A stretch of 64,000 nucleotides of DNA from Yanghanlia caeni. Its GTDB lineage: Bacteria; Pseudomonadota; Gammaproteobacteria; Burkholderiales; Burkholderiaceae_B. The position numbers and the translations under genes were made by a program. The stretch's first letter is position 1. Every line of letters starts with the position of its first letter. Location of the stretch: the NCBI GenBank assembly GCA_030733815.1, contig JAUZQE010000015.1:1-64000 (forward strand), given 5' to 3'. Shown here in pieces: positions 57,041 to 64,000 of the stretch. Below the pieces are notes generated by a model that did no database searches, was not told where the DNA came from, and was given only the letters and a program-made list of their open reading frames with translations.

Positions 57041-57750
57041 GGGAACGACTCGAGGTTACGGATACCCGGTTAGGTGCTGCATTCGTACGGTTCGATGCAC
57101 GCAGTGTTGCGCGACCCGATCTGGCTCTGTTCGACCCGGCCACACCGGCGCTTCACGCGCAGCCCGTGAGCGAGGGCGGGCGCCAGGCGGCTTGGTATGT
57201 ACGCTGCGGCGAGCTTGACGCCGTGCTGCGCCATTACCGGCGCGGCGGCCTGGCGGCGCGAGTGTCGACCGACCGCTACCTGTGGGCGGGCATGCGCAAC
57301 GTGCGCAGCCTGAACGAATTCGACGTGTTGCGCACGCTGTATGAAACGGGTCTGCCCGTTCCGCGCCCGCTGGCTGCCGCGTTCTGGCGGCATGGCCTGA
57401 CCTATCGCGCCGCGATCCTCGTCGAACGCCTGCACGGCGTGAAACCGCTGGCGTCGGCACTCGATGTTGCAGATAGTGAACAGGTTGCGCGCACGATCTA
57501 TGCAATGCACGAGCAAGGCGTGTGGCACGCCGACCTGAATGCGTACAATATTCTGCTCGACGAAGAGGGCCGGGCGTGGCTCATCGACTTCGACAAGGCC
57601 CGGCGCATGGTGCTGTCGCCGGAAAAACGCAGCGCCAATCTGTTGCGCCTGCGCCGATCATTGGCCAAGGTGGCCGGTGCGCAGGGCATGACATGGTGGG
57701 ACGACCTCAATCTCAGTTACACGCAGTTGTTGCGTGCGATAGGCATGTAG
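57037..57750 (+). CDS. kdkA: 3-deoxy-D-manno-octulosonic acid kinase KdkA
   Basis: KdkA phosphorylates the Kdo sugar of lipopolysaccharide at the inner membrane. The 237-residue product has the small-kinase motifs HADLNAYNILLD (catalytic Asp) and WLIDFDKARRM (metal-binding Asp) and a Kdo-kinase-like N-terminus (RGGLAARVSTDRYLW). The ATG overlaps the permease gene by 4 bases. Confidence 0.9.
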   Translation: MRERLEVTDTRLGAAFVRFDARSVARPDLALFDPATPALHAQPVSEGGRQAAWYVRCGELDAVLRHYRRGGLAARVSTDRYLWAGMRNVRSLNEFDVLRTLYETGLPVPRPLAAAFWRHGLTYRAAILVERLHGVKPLASALDVADSEQVARTIYAMHEQGVWHADLNAYNILLDEEGRAWLIDFDKARRMVLSPEKRSANLLRLRRSLAKVAGAQGMTWWDDLNLSYTQLLRAIGM

Positions 57751-57806
57751 TCGTCGGTTTCATTTACTATTCACGACTTTTTGACTTTTGTCCGGGAGAC
57801 TGGCAG

Positions 57807-58907
57807 ATGGAATTCAGCATGGCTGTGCGGTCCGCACTCGGCCTGGTACTGGCAGCGGCAACGTTCTCGGCGGCGGCCCAGAACCAGGAGGTCAACGTTT
57901 ACAACTGGGCTGAGTACACGGCGCCCGACACGTTGTCGGGCTTCGAAAAAGCCACCGGCATCAAGGTCAATTACAGCGTCTACGACAGCAACGATGCGCT
58001 GCAGGCGCGCCTGCTCACCGGCAAGTCGGGCTTTGATGTCGTCGTGCCTTCCACACACTACGCTGCGCGTCAGATCGAAGGCGGGCTGTTCCAGAAGCTC
58101 GACAAATCGAAGATTCCCAACTGGAAGCATCTCGATCCGGCCATCATGGAAGTGGTGGCATCGGTCGACCCGGGCAACCAGTATCTCGTTCCGTGGGGGT
58201 ACGGCACCAACGGTCTGGGCTACAACGCCACGCGTGTGCGCGAGATCATGGGCGAGGACGTCAATCTGGGCAGCTGGGACATGCTTTTCAAGCCCGAGAA
58301 TGCCGAAAAGCTCAAGGGCTGCGGCATTTCGGTACTCGATGAAGCCGCGCAGGTGTTTCCGGCCGTGCTGCACTACCTGGGCAAAGATCCCAACAGCGAC
58401 AACGTGGCCGACTACCGCGAGGCCCTCGAGGTGCTCAAGGCCATTCGCCCGTACATCCGCCAATTCAGTTCGTCGGGGTATATCGACGAACTGGCGGCCG
58501 GCGACCTGTGCATGGTGTACGGGTTCTCGGGCGACGTAATGATCGCCGGGGCGCGGGCCCGCGAGGCGGGCCGCAATTACGAGATCGAATACTACATTCC
58601 CGACGGTGGTGCGCCCGTGTGGTTCGACACCATGGCCATTCCCAAAGACGCGCGCAACGTCGATGCCGCGCACGCCTTCATCAATTACATCGAAACGCCC
58701 GAAGTGCACGCCGCGATCACCAACACCATGTTCTACCCGAACGCCAACAAGGAAGCGCGCAAGCACGTAGTGAAGGAAGTGGCCGACAATCCCATGATCT
58801 ACCCCAGCGAAGAGGTGACGCGCACCCTGTTCGTGATCAAGCCGCAGTCGCTGCGTCTGCAACGCGAACTGAGCCGCATGTGGAACGAACTCAAGACGGG
58901 TCGCTAG
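57807..58907 (+). CDS. potF: Polyamine ABC transporter substrate-binding protein PotF-like
   Basis: The periplasmic receptor of a putrescine/spermidine importer. The 366-residue protein has a signal peptide, probably cut after SAAA near residue 24, then VNVYNWAEYTAPDTLSGFEKATGIKV, the usual start of mature PotF/PotD proteins. FDVVVPSTHYAARQIEGGLFQKLDKSKIPNW and VPWGYGTNGLGYN are also conserved. A GGGAG sequence precedes the ATG. It heads potFGHI; a TACTAT 38 bases upstream could be a -10 box. Which polyamine it binds is not decided. Confidence 0.92.
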   Translation: MEFSMAVRSALGLVLAAATFSAAAQNQEVNVYNWAEYTAPDTLSGFEKATGIKVNYSVYDSNDALQARLLTGKSGFDVVVPSTHYAARQIEGGLFQKLDKSKIPNWKHLDPAIMEVVASVDPGNQYLVPWGYGTNGLGYNATRVREIMGEDVNLGSWDMLFKPENAEKLKGCGISVLDEAAQVFPAVLHYLGKDPNSDNVADYREALEVLKAIRPYIRQFSSSGYIDELAAGDLCMVYGFSGDVMIAGARAREAGRNYEIEYYIPDGGAPVWFDTMAIPKDARNVDAAHAFINYIETPEVHAAITNTMFYPNANKEARKHVVKEVADNPMIYPSEEVTRTLFVIKPQSLRLQRELSRMWNELKTGR

Positions 58908-58912
58908 CCGCC

Positions 58913-60040
58913 ATGAACGATGTACGCCCTGGGGCTTCCTGGTCGGGAGCTGCGGACGAGTTCGTCCGTATTGATAACGTGGTGAAGATCTACGCCGACG
59001 TGGTGGCCGTGAAGTCGTTGAGCCTGTCGGTGGGCCGCCACGAGATCTTCGCGCTGCTGGGCAGCTCGGGTTGCGGCAAGTCGACCCTCTTGCGCATGCT
59101 GGCCGGTTTCGAGGAAGCCACCTCGGGCCGCATCTTTCTCGACAACGAAGAGATCACCGCGTTGCCGCCGTACAAGCGGCCGGTGAACATGATGTTCCAG
59201 TCGTATGCGCTGTTTCCGCACATGACGGTCGAGGCCAACGTGGCCTTCGGCCTCAAGCAGGAAGGCGTGCCGCGCAACGAGATTCACAGCCGCGTGTACG
59301 AGGCCCTCGATCTGGTGCAGATGGGCGCCTACGCGCGGCGCAAGCCGGCGCAGCTTTCCGGTGGCCAGCAGCAGCGCGTTGCGCTTGCACGCAGCCTGGT
59401 CAAGCGCCCCAAGCTGCTGCTGCTTGACGAACCCATGTCGGCGCTCGACAAGCAGATTCGTCAGAAGACTCAGATCGAGCTGGTGAAGATCCTCGACAAG
59501 GTCGGGGTGACCTGCATCATGGTCACGCACGATCAGGAAGAGGCGATGACCATGGCGCATCGCATGGCCGTGATGTCGGAAGGGCAGATCGTGCAATGTG
59601 GCACACCGCAGGAAGTCTACGACTTCCCGAATTCGCGCTTCGTCGCGGGCTTCGTGGGTTCCACCAATCTGTTCAGCGGCACCATTACGGTCGACGAACC
59701 CGATCACGTTCAGATCGAAAGCGAGCAGCTCAGCAGGCCGCTGTACGTCGATCACGGTGTGAGCGAGCCTCTGGGCATGGAAGTGCATGTGTCGATCCGC
59801 CCCGAGCGCATCCGGGTGCACCGCGAACAGCCGTCGACCGACGTGAACTGGGGGCACGGCGTGGTGAGCCACATGGCCTGGATGGGCAGCTATGCCCGCT
59901 ACCAGATCCGCCTCGATTCGGGCATGCTCGTGGAAGCGTCGGTACCGCGCCTGGCCATGATGCAGGATGACGCACCCGCCGTCGACGAAGAGGTGTATAT
60001 CGCCTGGTCTGACGACAGCGCCACCGTGTTGCCGTCATGA
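58913..60040 (+). CDS. potG: Polyamine ABC transporter ATP-binding protein PotG-like
   Basis: The ATPase of the importer, 375 residues. Walker A is [10 protein letters not shown] (about 47-56), the Q-loop lies in [14 protein letters not shown], the signature is [15 protein letters not shown], Walker [13 protein letters not shown] and the switch histidine in [11 protein letters not shown]-terminal TOBE domain follows. It starts 5 bases after potF and overlaps potH by 4 bases. Confidence 0.94.
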   Translation: MNDVRPGASWSGAADEFVRIDNVVKIYADVVAVKSLSLSVGRHEIFALLGSSGCGKSTLLRMLAGFEEATSGRIFLDNEEITALPPYKRPVNMMFQSYALFPHMTVEANVAFGLKQEGVPRNEIHSRVYEALDLVQMGAYARRKPAQLSGGQQQRVALARSLVKRPKLLLLDEPMSALDKQIRQKTQIELVKILDKVGVTCIMVTHDQEEAMTMAHRMAVMSEGQIVQCGTPQEVYDFPNSRFVAGFVGSTNLFSGTITVDEPDHVQIESEQLSRPLYVDHGVSEPLGMEVHVSIRPERIRVHREQPSTDVNWGHGVVSHMAWMGSYARYQIRLDSGMLVEASVPRLAMMQDDAPAVDEEVYIAWSDDSATVLPS

Positions 60041-60954
60041 GGCCGGTCATGCTGCGGGCTCCGCATTCCTGGCGGCGTGTGCTCACCATCGCACCGCCGT
60101 TCGTCTGGCTGATCCTGTTTCTGTTGCTGCCCTTCCTGCTGGTGCTCAAGATCAGCTTTGCCGATCTGCAGTTCGGCGTGCCGCCGTATACCGCACTGGC
60201 GGAATTCAAGGATGAAGCGCTGAGCATCGTGCTGAATCTGCGTGGCTACGTGCTGCTGTTCACCGACAGCCTGTACGTGGCCACGTACCTGCACAGCGTG
60301 AAGATGGCCGCCATCACCACGGTCTGCTGCGTGCTGATCGGCTACCCCATGGCGTATTACATCGCCCGGTCGGAGCCCGCGGTGCGCAACCTGCTGCTGA
60401 TCGGCGTGATTCTGCCATTCTGGACATCGCTGCTGCTGCGCGTGTATGCGTGGATCGGCATTCTGCGTAACGACGGCCTGCTGAACAATCTGCTGATGGC
60501 GTTCGGGCTGATCGATCAGCCGCTCGAAATATACCGCACCGACCTGGCGGTGTATATCGGCCTGGTGTATGCGTATCTGCCTTTTTTCATTCTGCCGCTT
60601 TACGCCAACCTGGTGAAGCTCGATACCCGGCTGCTCGAGGCGGCCTACGATCTGGGCGCGCGCCCCTGGAGCGCCTTCATTTCGGTGGTGTTGCCGCTTT
60701 CCATGCCCGGCGTCATCGCCGGGGCCATGCTGGTTTTCATACCCTCGGTGGGTGAGTTCGTGATTCCCGAAATGCTGGGTGGGGCCGATACGCTCATGAT
60801 CGGCCGCGTCATGTGGACCGAGTTCTTCAACAACAGCGACTGGCCGATGGCCGCTGCGGTGACCTGCGTCATGGTGCTGCTGCTTCTGGTGCCCATGGTG
60901 CTGTTCCAGTACGGGCAGGTGCGCCAGCTCGAAATGCGGGGAGGGCGCCGATGA
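60037..60954 (+). CDS. potH: Polyamine ABC transporter permease PotH-like
   Basis: A 305-residue permease with six predicted membrane helices. The inner-membrane coupling motif is EAAYDLGARPWSAFISVVLPLSMPGV (EAA motif). It overlaps potG and potI by 4 bases each. Confidence 0.94.
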   Translation: MRPVMLRAPHSWRRVLTIAPPFVWLILFLLLPFLLVLKISFADLQFGVPPYTALAEFKDEALSIVLNLRGYVLLFTDSLYVATYLHSVKMAAITTVCCVLIGYPMAYYIARSEPAVRNLLLIGVILPFWTSLLLRVYAWIGILRNDGLLNNLLMAFGLIDQPLEIYRTDLAVYIGLVYAYLPFFILPLYANLVKLDTRLLEAAYDLGARPWSAFISVVLPLSMPGVIAGAMLVFIPSVGEFVIPEMLGGADTLMIGRVMWTEFFNNSDWPMAAAVTCVMVLLLLVPMVLFQYGQVRQLEMRGGRR

Positions 60955-61757
60955 CCCGACCGAACCCGCGCCTGCGGGCGCTCTTTCTGGGGGCCGGTTA
61001 CGCGTTCCTGTATGTGCCCATTCTGGTGCTCATGGTGCTGTCGTTCAACGACTCGGCCATGATGACCACCTGGACGGGCTTTTCCCTGCGCTGGTATCAC
61101 GAGCTCTTTGCCGATCGCGCGCTGCTCGAGGCCGCGCGCCTTTCATTGATCATTGCGGCCTTCACCGCCACCGCTGCGGTGGTGATCGGCACCTGGGCGG
61201 GCTACGTGCTGGCGCGCATGGGCCGCTTCAGGGGCTTCGCCCTGTTCGTCGGGCTGGTCAGCGCGCCGCTCGTCATTCCGGAAGTCGTGCTGGGTATTTC
61301 GCTCTTGCTGATGTTCGTCGAGCTGAGCGACCTGCTGGGGTGGGAAGGCAGCAATGGCGCCTTCACGATCTGGGTGGGCCACGTTATTCTGAGCATGGCG
61401 TACGTATCGGTCATCATTCAGTCGCGCGTGCGCGATCTCGACCGCTCGCTTGAAGAAGCGGCGCTCGATCTGGGCGCCTCGCCGGTAAAAGTGTTCTTCC
61501 AGATCGTGCTGCCGCTGATCGCGCCGGCGCTGGTCTCGGCATGGTTGCTTGCCTTCACCCTGTCGCTCGACGACGTGGTGATCGCGTCCTTCCTCACCGG
61601 TCCGGGGCACACTACACTGCCGCTCGAGGTGTTCTCGCGGGTGCGTCTGGGCCTCAAACCCGAGATCAATGCGCTGGCCACGCTGTTCATGCTGCTGGTG
61701 GCCGTGTTCGTGCTGATCGCCAACCGTGTACAGAACAGAAGGGGGTATTCCGCATGA
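60951..61757 (+). CDS. potI: Polyamine ABC transporter permease PotI-like
   Basis: A 268-residue permease with six predicted membrane helices and the EAA motif EEAALDLGASPVKVFFQIVLPLIAPAL. It starts with FLYVPILVLMVLSFNDS, typical of PotI/PotC. ATG 60951 overlaps potH, and its stop overlaps the next gene by 4 bases. Confidence 0.94.
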   Translation: MTRPNPRLRALFLGAGYAFLYVPILVLMVLSFNDSAMMTTWTGFSLRWYHELFADRALLEAARLSLIIAAFTATAAVVIGTWAGYVLARMGRFRGFALFVGLVSAPLVIPEVVLGISLLLMFVELSDLLGWEGSNGAFTIWVGHVILSMAYVSVIIQSRVRDLDRSLEEAALDLGASPVKVFFQIVLPLIAPALVSAWLLAFTLSLDDVVIASFLTGPGHTTLPLEVFSRVRLGLKPEINALATLFMLLVAVFVLIANRVQNRRGYSA

Positions 61758-62119
61758 GCGACACGCCGCTCTCGATGTATGGTCTTGCCAAATGCAGTAC
61801 GTGTGTCAAGGCGCAGCAGTGGTTGCAGCAACGCGGTGTTCAGGTCGGGTTCACCGATTATCGCGAGCATCCTTTGCCGTCCGATGCCCTGCTGACCTAC
61901 AGCCGTGCGCTGGGCGGTTGGGAAAAACTGGTGAATCGGGCCTCGATGACCTGGCGCAATTTGCCCGACGCGCGCAAGAACCCCGGCTCAGACGACGAAT
62001 GGCTTGCACTGATTGCCGAGTTTCCGGCATTGGTGCGGCGTCCGCTCGTGCTGTGGCCCGACGGCACGGTTACCACCGGATTCACCGAGAAGAAATTTCT
62101 CGAACGCCTGGCGGCGTGA
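61754..62119 (+). CDS. ArsC/Spx-family protein
   Basis: A 121-residue thioredoxin-fold protein of the ArsC/Spx/YffB family. It has Cys14-x-x-Cys17 (AKCSTCVKA), WEKLVNRAS..WR.L and the C-terminal RRPLVLWPDG. Such proteins are glutathione-dependent reductases or regulators; arsenate reduction is not proven for this subgroup and no ars genes are nearby. Its 4-base overlap with potI places it in the transport operon. Confidence 0.87.
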   Translation: MSDTPLSMYGLAKCSTCVKAQQWLQQRGVQVGFTDYREHPLPSDALLTYSRALGGWEKLVNRASMTWRNLPDARKNPGSDDEWLALIAEFPALVRRPLVLWPDGTVTTGFTEKKFLERLAA

Positions 62120-62179
62120 TCCGCAGCCCTGTGTGCGCCGGCCGCAGTTCAGAACCCTTGAATACAAACGGAATCAGTC

Positions 62180-62887
62180 ATGCTCACCCAAGATGAACTC
62201 AAGCGCAACGTTGCTATGGCCGCTGCCGAATACGCGCTGACCTGCCTGCAGCCCGAGTCGGTGCTGGGCGTCGGAACGGGCTCCACGGTGGATTTCTTCA
62301 TCGACGCCATTGCCGAGCATCGTCACCGCTTTCGCGCGGCCGTGTCCAGTTCCGAGCGCAGTACGCGGCGCATGCGCGATCTGGGAATTGAAGTGCTCGA
62401 CCTGAACGAGGTCGAGGAAATGCCGATCTATGTTGATGGCGCCGACGAAATCGACCACCAGCTCAACATGATCAAGGGCGGAGGCGGGGCGCTCACGCGC
62501 GAGAAAATCGTCGCCTCGGTGGCGCGGCGCTACATCTGTATCGTTGATGAGTCGAAAGTGGTGGAGCGTCTCGGTGCCTTTCCGCTGCCCGTGGAAGTCA
62601 TTCCGATGGCGCGCAACGTCGTGAGCCGTCGCTTGCGGGCACTGGGGGGTCAGCCGGTGCTGCGTGAAGGGTTCATTACCGACAACGGCGGCGAAATCCT
62701 CGATGTCGCGGGGCTGGACATCCCCGCGCCCGCGGTGCTCGAGTCGCACATCAACGATATTCCGGGTGTGGTCGGCTGCGGCCTGTTCGCGATTTCGGGT
62801 GCCGACCTGGCGCTGGTGTCGTCGCAATCGGGTGTGCGTCGAATGCAGCGCCCCGGTGCCGGCGGGGCCGACACAATACAGTCATAA
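62180..62887 (+). CDS. rpiA: Ribose-5-phosphate isomerase A
   Basis: RpiA interconverts ribose 5-phosphate and ribulose 5-phosphate in the pentose phosphate pathway. The 235-residue protein has the phosphate-binding [22 protein letters not shown], the catalytic YVDGADEID and [14 protein letters not shown], and ITDNGG.I near the end. It lies 60 bases after the ArsC-like gene. Confidence 0.95.
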   Translation: MLTQDELKRNVAMAAAEYALTCLQPESVLGVGTGSTVDFFIDAIAEHRHRFRAAVSSSERSTRRMRDLGIEVLDLNEVEEMPIYVDGADEIDHQLNMIKGGGGALTREKIVASVARRYICIVDESKVVERLGAFPLPVEVIPMARNVVSRRLRALGGQPVLREGFITDNGGEILDVAGLDIPAPAVLESHINDIPGVVGCGLFAISGADLALVSSQSGVRRMQRPGAGGADTIQS

Positions 62888-62910
62888 TTGGGTGATATGC
62901 TTAGAAAGAC

Positions 62911-62927
62911 AATCCGGCTGTCGGATT
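62911..62927 (+). repeat. Small hairpin between rpiA and phoU
   Basis: AATCCG (62911-62916) and CGGATT (62922-62927) form a perfect 6-bp stem with a 5-base loop. No U-tract follows. Confidence 0.4.
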
Positions 62928-62946
62928 CATCTGATTGAAGAGCATT

Positions 62947-63711
62947 ATGACTGAGCACACCAACAGGCAGTTTTCAGCCGATCTCGAAGCCATCCGTTCG
63001 CAGTTTCTCGAAATGGGCGGCCTGGTCGAAACCATGATTCGCGACGCTGTCGAAGCCCTGCAAACCGGCGACCTGATGCTGGTGGATCGCGTGCGTGAGC
63101 GCGAACGCGAGGTCAATCGCCACGAGGTCGAGATCGACGAACGCATCAGCCAGGTCATCGCTCGGCACCAGCCCACGGCGGTCGATCTGCGCACGCTGCT
63201 TTCAGTTTCCAAGATGCTGACCGACATGGAGCGCTGCGGCGACGAGGCCGAAAAGATCGCCAAGGTGGCGCGCCGCCTGCACGAGGCCAATTCCCTGTAC
63301 GAGCCGGTGGTCGAACTGCGGCACATGGCCAAAGACGTTGCCAACATGATCCACGAAATGCTCGACAGCTTTGCGCGCAGCGATCCGATTCATGCTGCGG
63401 CGGTGGTGCGTAGCGACAAGGAAGTCGACAAGGAATGGAAGGCCGCGCTGCGCCACATGGTCACGTACATGATCGAAGACCCGCGCAGCATTTCCAAGTC
63501 GGTGGAACTGGTGTTCATTGCCCGTGCGCTCGAACGCATCGGCGATCATGCCAAGAACATGGCTGAACGCGTCATTTACATGGTGCGCGGCGACGACGTG
63601 CGCCACACCGGGCTCAAGCACACCGAGCGTGCGGCCCGTGGCGAGCTTGAAGATCACGAGCCGGCATCAGACAGTCGGGCGGCCGCTGCGCCCGATACCG
63701 TCAAGCACTGA
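62947..63711 (+). CDS. phoU: Phosphate signalling protein PhoU
   Basis: PhoU is a helical metal-binding protein that keeps the PhoR-PhoB response off when phosphate is plentiful. The 254-residue protein has the two PhoU helical repeats with E..R.EREVNRHEVEIDERI..VIARHQPTAVDLR and ERIGDHAKNMAERV. The C-terminal 30 residues are polar and probably disordered. No pst transporter genes are next to it within the window. ATG 62947 is chosen over a TTG at 62935. I found no convincing Pho box upstream. Confidence 0.94.
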   Translation: MTEHTNRQFSADLEAIRSQFLEMGGLVETMIRDAVEALQTGDLMLVDRVREREREVNRHEVEIDERISQVIARHQPTAVDLRTLLSVSKMLTDMERCGDEAEKIAKVARRLHEANSLYEPVVELRHMAKDVANMIHEMLDSFARSDPIHAAAVVRSDKEVDKEWKAALRHMVTYMIEDPRSISKSVELVFIARALERIGDHAKNMAERVIYMVRGDDVRHTGLKHTERAARGELEDHEPASDSRAAAAPDTVKH

Positions 63712-63728
63712 ATGGGCAGGCCGCCCGT

Positions 63729-63992
63729 TCAGTCTTCGGGCGGCACGTACCCCTGCGCTTCCACATCACGGTCTTCGAACAGGTAGCTTTCCATCTGTTG
63801 CGCCAGGTATTTGCGCGCACGGGCGTCGGCCAGATTCAGACGGTTTTCGTTAACCAGGCGGGTCTGGATGTTGGTCCAGTCGATCCATGCCTGCTTCGAG
63901 ATTTCGCGCCAGATGCGCACTCCGAGATCGCCCGGATACGGGGGGTAGTCGAGCCCTTCGGCTTCGCGTTTGAGCTTGACGCAGTGAACCAT
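63729..63992 (-). CDS. yggX: YggX, Fe(II) trafficking and oxidative damage protection protein
   Basis: YggX protects iron-sulfur proteins from oxidation. The 87-residue product is full length for the family, with Cys4 in [21 protein letters not shown] and [33 protein letters not shown]. It converges on phoU across 17 bases. Confidence 0.95.
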   Translation of the reverse strand: MVHCVKLKREAEGLDYPPYPGDLGVRIWREISKQAWIDWTNIQTRLVNENRLNLADARARKYLAQQMESYLFEDRDVEAQGYVPPED

Positions 63993-64000
63993 GCGAGTCA

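Noticed and set aside
62920..62940. Possible Pho box upstream of phoU (CTGTC followed by ATCTGATT)
   Set aside because: The two half sites do not match the 7-4-7 CTGTCAT pattern well enough to claim PhoB control.
1..64000. CRISPR arrays, insertion sequences, prophage genes, integrases or defence genes
   Set aside because: Looked for on both strands; no evenly spaced repeats, transposase motifs or phage genes were seen.

Overview
The window looks like ordinary chromosomal core sequence from a high-GC betaproteobacterium, most likely family Alcaligenaceae (Bordetella / Achromobacter / Pusillimonas-like). I base this on gene content and order: rimP-nusA-infB-rbfA-truB-typA, rpsF-priB-rpsR-rplI, xseB-ispA-dxs, alaC-hom-thrC, phaC-phaB-phaR and hpnCDE. 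No search was run, so the taxonomic call is inference. I see no prophage, insertion sequence, CRISPR array, defence island or integrase. Coding density is very high and many neighbours overlap by 1-22 bases.

Layout. 1-7.4 kb: tex (-), a DinG/YoaA-type helicase (+), bamD (-), rluD-pgeF (+). 7.5-11.8 kb: a polyhydroxyalkanoate block phaC-phaB-phaR without phaA, then a DUF482/GNAT-type gene (-). 12.4-12.6 kb: a single initiator tRNA gene on the minus strand with its own promoter and terminator. 12.6-23.2 kb: scpB-rluB, then the translation operon rimP-nusA-infB-rbfA-truB-typA behind a structured leader that ends in a terminator-like hairpin. 23.3-29.6 kb: a LOG-family gene and polA, whose start codons overlap head to head, then a dienelactone hydrolase, htpX and an EamA transporter. 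29.6-36.8 kb: an orphan Rieske oxygenase (-), xseB-ispA-dxs-folE2 (+), a short gene relic and a lipoprotein serine hydrolase (-). 36.8-40.1 kb: rpsF-priB-rpsR-rplI, a strong terminator, dnaB. 40.0-43.9 kb (-): Mth938-like gene, bcp, PIN-PhoH gene, pdxA. 44.1-48.0 kb: alaC-hom-thrC. 48.0-51.1 kb (-): hpnC-hpnD-hpnE for squalene synthesis. 51.2-57.8 kb: alr, an SDR, radA, an FtsX-type permease, kdkA. 57.8-62.1 kb: polyamine ABC transporter potFGHI plus an ArsC/Spx-like gene. 62.2-64.0 kb: rpiA, phoU, yggX (-).

How they work together: the largest theme is translation and RNA (rimP, nusA, infB, rbfA, truB, typA, rluB, rluD, rpsF, rpsR, rplI, tRNA-fMet). Others are DNA replication and repair (polA, dnaB, priB, radA, xseB, DinG-like), isoprenoid and squalene supply (dxs, ispA, hpnCDE), cell envelope (bamD, pgeF, alr, kdkA, htpX), carbon storage (phaCBR) and threonine synthesis.

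Most things worth a second look are small: an in-frame relic of an RTX-like repeat protein directly after the folE2 stop; overlapping divergent start codons; a terminator-like hairpin just before rimP; an inverted repeat around a consensus -35 box upstream of phaC; a Rieske protein with an enlarged cluster loop; an SDR without its catalytic serine; and several genes whose best -10 box lies 6-9 bases before the start codon. I did not find a convincing new multi-gene system.
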